DNA from: Halomonas sp. LBP4
GTDB lineage: Bacteria; Pseudomonadota; Gammaproteobacteria; Pseudomonadales; Halomonadaceae
Reading direction: 5' to 3'
DNA length: 64,000 nt
NCBI RefSeq assembly: GCF_003202205.1
Contig: NZ_PDOG01000003.1
Location: 356,470 to 420,469 of the forward strand
Shown in pieces: positions 57,834 through 64,000 of the stretch. The notes beneath the pieces were generated by a model. That model saw only the letters and a program-made list of their open reading frames with translations. It was not told where the DNA came from and ran no database searches. The position numbers and the translations under genes are program-made. Within the stretch, counting starts at the first letter, position 1. The number at the start of each line of letters is the position of its first letter.

Positions 57834-58942
57834 TACCGGTAACGCGTCCTTATCTTCCCGATCGCCGGAAGCTGGGTGCCTATCTGGACGGTATCTATTC
57901 GCGAGGCTGGCTAACCAACAACGGACCGCTGGTCCAGCTGCTGACGGAGCGCCTCGAGGAATATCTTGGTGTGCGGAATCTGTTGTTAGTGACCAATGGT
58001 ACCCTGGCGCTGCAGATCGCCTATCATGCGATCGGGCTCGTGACGCCGCAGGCCTCGTCCGTCAGACGAGCCGTCACGACACCCTTCAGCTTCGCCGCAA
58101 CGGCCAGTTCCCTGAAGTGGGAAGGTGTCTCGCCACACTTCTGCGATATAGACGCCGATAGCTGGTGCCTGGATCTCGCTTGCCTGACAGAGATCGATGG
58201 ACGCGATATCCATGGCGTGGTACCCGTTCATGTATTCGGCAATGCCTGTGACATCGAAGGCATTCAGAGCCTGGCCGAGCGATGGCAGGCCAAGGTGGTC
58301 TACGATGGTGCCCACGCCTTCGGCGTCGATTATCAGGGGACCAGCCTGTTGCAGCATGGAGATGCCACCACGCTGAGTCTGCACGCCACCAAGCTGTTCC
58401 ATAGCGTGGAGGGCGGCGCCGTGATCTTCCGGGACCGGGAGGATCTGCAGCTGGCGCGCGAGCTGATCAACTTCGGTATCGGTCCCACCGGTGAGCTCCG
58501 AGGGCTGGGAATCAACGCCAAGCTCAGCGAACTGCATGCGGCCATGGCATTGTGCGTGCTGGATGATATCGCGAACATCATGGAGAGCCGAGAGGCTATC
58601 TGGTGTCACTACGTCCTTCATCTGGATGGCTGTGTGGACCTTCAGCAGCGTCATCCCCAGGCCAGCAACAACTACGCTTATTTCCCCGTCGCCTTCCGCG
58701 ACAGTCGGTCGCAGCATGCCTGCCGTATCGCCCTGGAGGCTGCGGGCATCATGCCCAGGCATTATTTCCACCCCTCCCTCGATGAATGTGGGTTCTATGG
58801 TGCCTCTGGTGAAGCGAGTCGCTCGCGCAGCCTGTCGAGCCGGATTCTTTGCCTGCCGATCTACCCCGGTCTGTCCCTGACCACCGTCGAACGGATTGCC
58901 GATGTGGTGAAGTGCAGCGTCACCGAGGCGGTTAGCGAGTGA
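57830..58942 (+). CDS. DegT/DnrJ/EryC1 sugar aminotransferase, VioA-like
   Basis: PLP enzyme that transaminates a 4-keto-6-deoxy sugar nucleotide. The 370 residues follow the VioA-type pattern: [50 protein letters not shown] and [19 protein letters not shown]. The PLP lysine is Lys188 in [15 protein letters not shown]. With rfbBA alone upstream, the likely product is dTDP-4-amino-4,6-dideoxyglucose (viosamine/Qui4N). The galacto epimer made by WecE-type enzymes is less likely on sequence pattern. Stereochemistry is inferred, not shown. Confidence 0.82.
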   Translation: MIPVTRPYLPDRRKLGAYLDGIYSRGWLTNNGPLVQLLTERLEEYLGVRNLLLVTNGTLALQIAYHAIGLVTPQASSVRRAVTTPFSFAATASSLKWEGVSPHFCDIDADSWCLDLACLTEIDGRDIHGVVPVHVFGNACDIEGIQSLAERWQAKVVYDGAHAFGVDYQGTSLLQHGDATTLSLHATKLFHSVEGGAVIFRDREDLQLARELINFGIGPTGELRGLGINAKLSELHAAMALCVLDDIANIMESREAIWCHYVLHLDGCVDLQQRHPQASNNYAYFPVAFRDSRSQHACRIALEAAGIMPRHYFHPSLDECGFYGASGEASRSRSLSSRILCLPIYPGLSLTTVERIADVVKCSVTEAVSE

Positions 58943-58946
58943 GCCA

Positions 58947-59402
58947 ATGCCAGCGGGGAAACCGACCGTCATGCGTGACGCCTTGAGCGAGCTGATCCGG
59001 CGCGAGAGTCGTCGAACCCGGGGGGAATTGATTCACGGTGTTACCGTGGATGCCTATCTGGACAAGGTACTGGCTCTAGGGGAGACCTTGGTGCACCTGC
59101 AAGGCGAGCGGCTGGTTGGTGCTCTGTTCGGTTACTGCAACGCACCGGATAGCGGCCTGGCCTATGTGAGCCTGCTGATCGTGGCGGAAGAGACCCGGGG
59201 CCAGGGAATCGGGGACATGCTGGTGGAAGCCTTCATCCGGCTGTCAGCGCGTCGAGGCTTTGCTCGAGTACAACTGGAAGTCCAGGCCAGCAACCATGCC
59301 GCCGTATCACTCTACAACAAGCATGGATTCTTTCGCATCGGTGAAGAGGGGCCCAAGTTGCTGATGCAACGAAACCTCCCCGGACGGCACATGAAATCGT
59401 AA
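58947..59402 (+). CDS. GNAT family N-acyltransferase
   Basis: 151-residue GNAT fold. The acyl-CoA-binding motif is TRGQGIGDMLVEAFIRLSAR, and the C-terminal NHAAVSLYNKHGFFRIGE is typical. It starts 4 bp after the aminotransferase stop, so the expected substrate is the newly made 4-amino group, as for WecD in enterobacteria. Acyl donor unknown. It could instead act on an amino acid made by the genes downstream. Confidence 0.8.
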   Translation: MPAGKPTVMRDALSELIRRESRRTRGELIHGVTVDAYLDKVLALGETLVHLQGERLVGALFGYCNAPDSGLAYVSLLIVAEETRGQGIGDMLVEAFIRLSARRGFARVQLEVQASNHAAVSLYNKHGFFRIGEEGPKLLMQRNLPGRHMKS

Positions 59403-59431
59403 TTCATCGAATCGAAAATAGGGGGTTCGCC

Positions 59432-60220
59432 ATGTTGGCTTCAGTTAGTGTCGAGCAGTTCGATCGTACAATAGAGGACAAGGGCTGGTTCCTCTTCGAG
59501 AAGGTACTGGATGATGAGTTTATCGCTCGCTTGCGAAGAGACTGTCTGAAGTGGATCGAGATCTGCAGCGAGTACCAGATCCGCAACGGTATCAATGAAT
59601 CCGGTGATGGTACGGCTCATCACTGCCTGGGATCTGGAGACAGCATCGATCGTTTCATCGATATGCATCTCTTCCATGACTATATCGGCAGTTACTTCGG
59701 CAATGAGCCCTACATCTGCAACTCGCTGACCCCCATTGGCGGCTTTCCCGGTGCCGATATCTATGTCCATAAACTTCACCGTGACGTGCGGACCTTGATT
59801 CCGGGGTATCCGCTGAAGCTCAACATGCTGGTCATGTGCGATGACTTCACGGCCGAGAATGGCACCATGATGCTCAGCGGTTCTCACTATCGTCACGAAC
59901 GGCCCAGTGATGAGGAGTTCGAACGACACCATGAGCGCCTGGTAGCACCGGCGGGATCCGTGGTGCTGTTCCACTCGACGCTGTGGCACAAGGGTGCCCA
60001 TATCAAGGGGCCTCGTAATCGTGTGGCCCTGACGGTCGGCTACGGACGGGCCTACATCAAGCCGCACATGGATTACGCGAGAATGCTGGGTGAGGAGTAT
60101 GGAAAGACACTTTCTCCCCTGACACGACAGGTGCTTGGTTACAACTCGAGGGTTCCCGTCAATCTCGATGAATGGTATCGGCCCATCGAAAAGCGTCTGT
60201 ATCATTCGAATCAGGGCTGA
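59432..60220 (+). CDS. phytanoyl-CoA dioxygenase (PhyH) family protein
   Basis: 262-residue Fe(II)/2-oxoglutarate oxygenase. The facial triad is visible: His116 and Asp118 in KLHRDVR and the distal His186 in TLWHKGAH, followed by the 2-oxoglutarate Arg in GPRNRVALTVGY. VMCDDFTAENGTMMLSGSH is the conserved mid-region. PhyH proteins hydroxylate small molecules, including amino acids and acyl groups; the substrate here is unknown. It lies between the GNAT and decarboxylase genes in the same direction with short gaps. Confidence 0.85.
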   Translation: MLASVSVEQFDRTIEDKGWFLFEKVLDDEFIARLRRDCLKWIEICSEYQIRNGINESGDGTAHHCLGSGDSIDRFIDMHLFHDYIGSYFGNEPYICNSLTPIGGFPGADIYVHKLHRDVRTLIPGYPLKLNMLVMCDDFTAENGTMMLSGSHYRHERPSDEEFERHHERLVAPAGSVVLFHSTLWHKGAHIKGPRNRVALTVGYGRAYIKPHMDYARMLGEEYGKTLSPLTRQVLGYNSRVPVNLDEWYRPIEKRLYHSNQG

Positions 60221-60225
60221 TAGCA

Positions 60226-61458
60226 ATGACATTGACTCATGAGTTTCTTTGTAATGTGGCCCGGACCCAGGGTGGCTCTTTCTACATCTTCGATGCGAGT
60301 CGTTTCAAGGACAACTATCTGGCATTCCGCGATGGGCTGCGTCGACACTACCCCAATGCAGACGTGGCCTACGCCTTCAAGGCCAACTATATGCCCGCCA
60401 TTGGCGAAGTACTGGCGCGGCTCGATGGCATGGGAGAGGTGGTCTCTGGGTTCGAGTACGAGGTTGCCAGTGGCTATCTACCGGCGGAGCGGCTGATCTT
60501 CAATGGTCCCGTGAAGCGTGACGAAGACATGATTCACGCCTTGCGTTCGGGTAGTCAGGTGAATCTGGACTCACTCTGCGAAGTGGGGCGGTTGGTTAAT
60601 CTGCCATGGAACGACGGTCCCATCGATATCGGGTTGAGGGTCACTGCCATCAAGCCGGATGGCCAGCAGAGTCGATTCGGCCTGAGTGTGGAAGAGGGAG
60701 AACTGGATCGGGCGCTGGCGCTGATCGACTCCCTGGGCAAGGTCAACGTTGCCTCCCTGCATTGCCACCTGGCGACGCGTGACAAGTCGCCCCAGGATTT
60801 TGTCGGCCGCCTGGAGTATCTCTGGGCAATTGCCAAGCGACTGAATAGGCGCCATCGACTGCGCTCGATCAACATCGGTGGCGGTTTCTTCGGCGAGCTT
60901 CCCGAGACCCTGCAGCAGCAGTTTGCCTGTCCGATACCCAGTATCGACACCTATACCGAAACCATCGGCAAGGCCTTTTCCGCCATACACCCCGAGCGGC
61001 AGGTCACGCTGATCATCGAACCGGGTGTTTCGGTGGTCGCGAATACCATGTGCCTGGCGGTGAGGGTGGTGGATGTCCGTGAGCGAAACGGTTGTCGCCA
61101 GGCACTTATCGATACCAGCATCAATAGCGTTAATCCGCCCCGTTCCTCCCTGAAGGCTCCGCTGCGTGTGGTATCGGGGAGAGGTGAGGCCAGCTCACGG
61201 AGCCTAGCACATACTCTGGTGGGCAATACGTGCATGGAGCATGATGTCATCGAATCGCGATTCGATGCCGACTTGCAGGTCGGTGATTTCATTGTGTTCG
61301 AGAACCGCGGCGCCTATTCGATCAACTATACACCGGACTTCATCCATCCCGCGCCCGCCATCGTCGATAGGGAAGGCAAGGTGCTGAAGTCGGCGAACAG
61401 TGTCAGGACATCTTTGGGTTCCTATGTAGGGTGGCTGGCCTTGGAGCGCGCTAGATGA
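60226..61458 (+). CDS. PLP-dependent decarboxylase, LysA-like (fold III)
   Basis: 410 residues from ATG 60226, 5 bp after the preceding gene. Alanine-racemase-type barrel with the PLP lysine Lys52 in YAFKANY, phosphate loop INIGGGFFGELP, and the C-terminal Cys336 in GNTCMEHD plus ENRGAYSINY, as in diaminopimelate/ornithine decarboxylases. Divergence from true LysA and the cluster setting suggest a dedicated amino-acid substrate. It may decarboxylate an amino acid to supply an amine. It overlaps the ATP-grasp gene by 4 bp. Confidence 0.82.
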   Translation: MTLTHEFLCNVARTQGGSFYIFDASRFKDNYLAFRDGLRRHYPNADVAYAFKANYMPAIGEVLARLDGMGEVVSGFEYEVASGYLPAERLIFNGPVKRDEDMIHALRSGSQVNLDSLCEVGRLVNLPWNDGPIDIGLRVTAIKPDGQQSRFGLSVEEGELDRALALIDSLGKVNVASLHCHLATRDKSPQDFVGRLEYLWAIAKRLNRRHRLRSINIGGGFFGELPETLQQQFACPIPSIDTYTETIGKAFSAIHPERQVTLIIEPGVSVVANTMCLAVRVVDVRERNGCRQALIDTSINSVNPPRSSLKAPLRVVSGRGEASSRSLAHTLVGNTCMEHDVIESRFDADLQVGDFIVFENRGAYSINYTPDFIHPAPAIVDREGKVLKSANSVRTSLGSYVGWLALERAR

Positions 61459-62468
61459 ATATCTTGCTGACCAGTGTGGGGCGCCGCTGTTATCTGGTGG
61501 AGTACTTCAAGCAGGCCTTGGCGGGACAAGGGCGTGTCGTGGGCATCAATAGTGAGCCACAGACATCGGGCATGGCGGCTGCGGACCGTCGATATACCGT
61601 ACCCCGGGTCGATAGCGATGCCTATATACCACGCCTGCTGGAGATCTGCAGTCAAGAAGAGATCGGCCTGATGTTGTCGCTCTTCGATATCGATCTACCT
61701 GTACTGGCAAAACATCGTGGCCAGTTCGAGTCGCTGGGTGTGGCCGTAGCGGTCAGCGACCCTTGGGTGATCGATGTAGCCAATGACAAGTGGCTGACGC
61801 ACGGCTTTCTGTTGGAGCATGGCCTCAGCACACCCAAGACTTGCCTGGGCATCGATTCGGTCAGGCAGGCACTCCGGGCTGGTGAACTTGTCTTTCCACT
61901 TATCGTCAAACCCCGCTGGGGGATGGGCTCGATGGGTATCCATATCGCCGATGACTTGACCGAACTGGAGTTCTTCTATCATTACACTCGAAAGAATATC
62001 ACCAGCAGCTATCTGAATATCCTGGCGAATACTGATATCGAAAATTCTGTCATCATTCAACAGATGGTCGAGGGGAAAGAGTACGGAGTCGATGTCCTGA
62101 ATGACCTCTCAGGAGACTTTTTGACATCAGTGGTGAAAAGAAAGCTGGCGATGCGATCCGGTGAAACCGACATGGCCATTACTGAGGATAATGCCGAGGT
62201 GAAGCAAGTGGCCGAGTCGCTCGGCTCGATACTCAGGCATCGAGGTAATCTGGATATCGATATCATGGTGGAGTCATCGACCCAGATACCCACGGTGATC
62301 GAATTCAACGCACGGTTTGGTGGAGGGTATCCCTTTTCGCACCTGGCGGGTGCGGATTTTCCAAGTGTACTTGTGAGATTGGCAAGCAGACTTCTTGTGG
62401 GACAAGAATTTTTTGGTTATAAGGTGGGGGTCTGTGGGTTCAAGTCGTTGATTCTCAAGCGCATGTAG
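61455..62468 (+). CDS. ATP-grasp ligase
   Basis: 337-residue ATP-grasp protein of the type often annotated as CarB-like in polysaccharide loci. The N-terminal preATP domain is MNILLTSVGRRCYLVEYF. ATP-binding residues lie in FPLIVKPRWGMGSMGI and VIIQQMVEGKEYGVDV, and the Mg-binding end is PTVIEFNARFGGGYPFS. Such enzymes activate a carboxylate as acyl-phosphate and join it to an amine. Translationally coupled to the decarboxylase (ATGA), so both likely act on one pathway. Substrates unknown. Confidence 0.85.
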   Translation: MNILLTSVGRRCYLVEYFKQALAGQGRVVGINSEPQTSGMAAADRRYTVPRVDSDAYIPRLLEICSQEEIGLMLSLFDIDLPVLAKHRGQFESLGVAVAVSDPWVIDVANDKWLTHGFLLEHGLSTPKTCLGIDSVRQALRAGELVFPLIVKPRWGMGSMGIHIADDLTELEFFYHYTRKNITSSYLNILANTDIENSVIIQQMVEGKEYGVDVLNDLSGDFLTSVVKRKLAMRSGETDMAITEDNAEVKQVAESLGSILRHRGNLDIDIMVESSTQIPTVIEFNARFGGGYPFSHLAGADFPSVLVRLASRLLVGQEFFGYKVGVCGFKSLILKRM

Positions 62469-63264
62469 TGTTTTAATGCAATCAGACATCGAAAACCCTT
62501 GTTTACTCTCGAGGGTTGCCAAGGGGGGAATTTAAATTAACATGATCTTGGGTATGTTTGCAGGCGGCCGTTGTGATGAATAATGAAAATCTGAAGCAGG
62601 ATATGCGTAGGGTGGCATGGGATGACAGTGATGGGAGTATACAATAAGGGGTCTTGTCTTGATGAAAAATAAAAATAATGAAGCTTGGTATGTTATGATT
62701 ATGGCCAGCAATATTATCTCAGCCGTTTAAGGTTGGTGCGTATTAATATAATAATCAGGGTGGCATATAATTCAAAGAGGTAGGCATAACGGTGAGTCTT
62801 CGACCGATGAGCAATGTCTTTCGATGTGGGTGCCAGATCCGCGTTCGCTTCAAGCAGCAACTTCCCCCTCTGGGACGGCAATCAAAATACGCTTAATGGG
62901 CAGGATATGAGCGACGAGCTGATGAACGCCGAGCAGACGATCTATCACAGTAGTGAATATCCCTCGCACATTATTCTACCTTTGATTCCTCCGTGAGTCG
63001 TTGAGCGTCGGCATGGTACTGCTTTGCACGATCGAGACACTGACCGACCAGGCCAGCAACAGCCACAACAAACGGCTTATCTGCTTCACCTCATTGGGCG
63101 GAACTGCCAGGGGGCCATTGGCAGTTGTCCTTTCCAAATGAACGGTTGATCGGTAGCCGGCGACTGATTTGGCTTGTCCGATGCAGGTCACGTTACGGAA
63201 TGAACCTCCCTGCGGGAGCGTCAGTGGCATGGGCGACCCGAGACTCAGATGAACGGTGCATATC
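62469..63264. other. approximately 800-bp AT-rich gap before wzc
   Basis: No well-supported gene. The segment 62520-62790 is strongly AT-rich with many stop codons. From 62814 to 62996 a 60-codon frame (MSFDVGARSAFASSSNFPLW at its start, HIILPLIPP at its end) has more normal composition but no ribosome-binding site. A minus-strand frame over 62976-63266 includes one hydrophobic stretch (LLWLLLAWSVSVSIV). Either may be a remnant of a lost gene. No second ops element or clear promoter was found. Confidence 0.5.
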
Positions 63265-64000
63265 ATGAACAGAATAACGAGCCCTGGCTACGAAGAGGTC
63301 GATCTCGGTCGTCTCATCGGCCTTCTGGTCGACAGCAAGTGGTTGATCCTGTTCATCACGGTTGTGTTTGCTGTCGTCGGGACTGTCTACGCGGTACTCG
63401 CCACCCCGATCTATCGTGGCGATGCCCTGGTCCAGGTGGAGCGTCGTGCCACGGTCAATCCCCTCGAGGACATTGCTGCCGGCATGAGGGGAGAGGATCG
63501 TGAGAGCAGCACCGCGGCGGAGGTGCAGATCCTGCAGTCGCGCATGGTGCTTGGGCAAGTCGTTGATCGCGTGGGTCTGGATACCGTAGTCGTCCCCAAG
63601 AGCCTGCCGATTGTGGGTAGCTATGTGCAACGACACCAGATACCACGGCCAGCATTCGCCACGGCCAGTATCGACATCGCTGATTTCCTGCCGAGCAGCA
63701 TCAAGCTACCCCGGTTCATGCAGCGCGACAGCTTCCTGCCTGATGCCATGACCGGCAGCATCTCCTTGCCAGATGACTTCAAGAGCGGCCTTAGCCTCCC
63801 GGGCTTTCTGCGCGGCCGTTCGGTTGTCTGGGGCGGCGAGTGGCTAGAGCTGGGCCGCCTGGAGGTCGCCGATCACCTGCGGGGCATCCCGCTGCGCGTC
63901 GTGGCCGGGGAGGGCGGTCGCTACACCCTCAGCCTGGACGGTGAGACTCCCCGCGCGCTCGGCGAGGCCCGTGTCGGCGAGCTGGCCCGTTTCGCCGAGG
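63265..64000 (+). CDS. wzc: Wzc-like polysaccharide co-polymerase / tyrosine kinase (partial)
   Basis: The open frame runs to the window end (245 codons visible). Wzz-type N-terminus: EEVDLGRLIGLLVDSKW, a first membrane helix (LILFITVVFAVVGTVYAVL), then YRGDALVQVERR, and AAEVQILQSRMVLGQVVDR of chain-length regulators. The expected C-terminal kinase and Tyr-rich tail lie beyond the window. Residues about 133-180 contain a Leu-Pro/Ser-rich stretch with repeating FLP/SLP units that is longer than in ordinary Wzc. The start is ATG 63265; an in-frame GTG three codons upstream is possible. Confidence 0.85.
   Translation, partial: MNRITSPGYEEVDLGRLIGLLVDSKWLILFITVVFAVVGTVYAVLATPIYRGDALVQVERRATVNPLEDIAAGMRGEDRESSTAAEVQILQSRMVLGQVVDRVGLDTVVVPKSLPIVGSYVQRHQIPRPAFATASIDIADFLPSSIKLPRFMQRDSFLPDAMTGSISLPDDFKSGLSLPGFLRGRSVVWGGEWLELGRLEVADHLRGIPLRVVAGEGGRYTLSLDGETPRALGEARVGELARFAE

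Noticed and set aside
62814..62996. 60-codon frame in the gap before wzc as a real gene
   Set aside because: No ribosome-binding site, bounded closely by stops, and no family recognised; kept only as a possible remnant.

Overview
The window is a GC-rich, densely packed gammaproteobacterial chromosome segment. The gene order (accB-accC-prmA-dusB-fis; proA-nadD-rsfS-rlmH-mrdA-rodA-mltB-rlpA-dacA-DUF493-lipB; mfd divergent from a long GAPDH followed by nqrABCDEF-apbE-like-nqrM; topA-DUF6586), a complete sodium-pumping NADH:quinone reductase and a PPi-type phosphofructokinase together suggest a halophile or marine member of the Halomonadaceae. That assignment is an inference from gene content and order. 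No rRNA, tRNA or CRISPR array was recognised.

Layout. 1-6.4 kb (minus strand): Fis (cut by the window edge), tRNA dihydrouridine synthase, ribosomal protein L11 methylase, acetyl-CoA carboxylase biotin subunits and DsbD. 6.5-12.3 kb: a DUF2333 membrane protein, inorganic pyrophosphatase, a two-domain PP2C/Ser-Thr-kinase homologue that has lost key residues in both domains, a repeat-rich gap, and PPi-phosphofructokinase. 12.3-17.7 kb: mpl and ubiX, facing a three-gene operon of two membrane-anchored degenerate GGDEF-like proteins and a DedA-PAP2 fusion. 17.7-28.5 kb: proline and NAD synthesis, ribosome factors and the cell-elongation cluster, interrupted by a 209-bp inverted-repeat element. 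28.7-41.2 kb: lipA, a DUF3141 PhaC-like hydrolase, topA with two small partners, a GIY-YIG-like protein, an ABC-F ATPase, and a Braun-type lipoprotein gene flanked by two L,D-transpeptidase genes. 41.4-55.5 kb: mfd, GAPDH, the Na+-NQR operon with its maturation genes, and soluble transhydrogenase.

55.5-64 kb is different. GC content and codon use shift, and the region opens with an ops/JUMPstart element of the RfaH type. It encodes dTDP-glucose synthesis and dehydration, a VioA-like sugar aminotransferase, a GNAT acyltransferase, a PhyH-type dioxygenase, a LysA-like PLP decarboxylase and an ATP-grasp ligase. No rhamnose branch (rfbC/rfbD) is present. The set therefore looks like a pathway to a dTDP-4-amino-4,6-dideoxyhexose plus an unusual acyl or amino-acid decoration. 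After an approximately 800-bp AT-rich gap, a Wzc-like polysaccharide co-polymerase/tyrosine kinase begins and runs off the window.

The main points for a second look are: the doubly degenerate phosphatase-kinase; an ApbE-like protein in the nqr operon that lacks the flavin-transferase motifs; the RfaH-controlled sugar-decoration cluster; the degenerate GGDEF pair with DedA-PAP2; the lpp/L,D-transpeptidase neighbourhood; and intergenic heptanucleotide arrays that occur as inverted arms at three sites.
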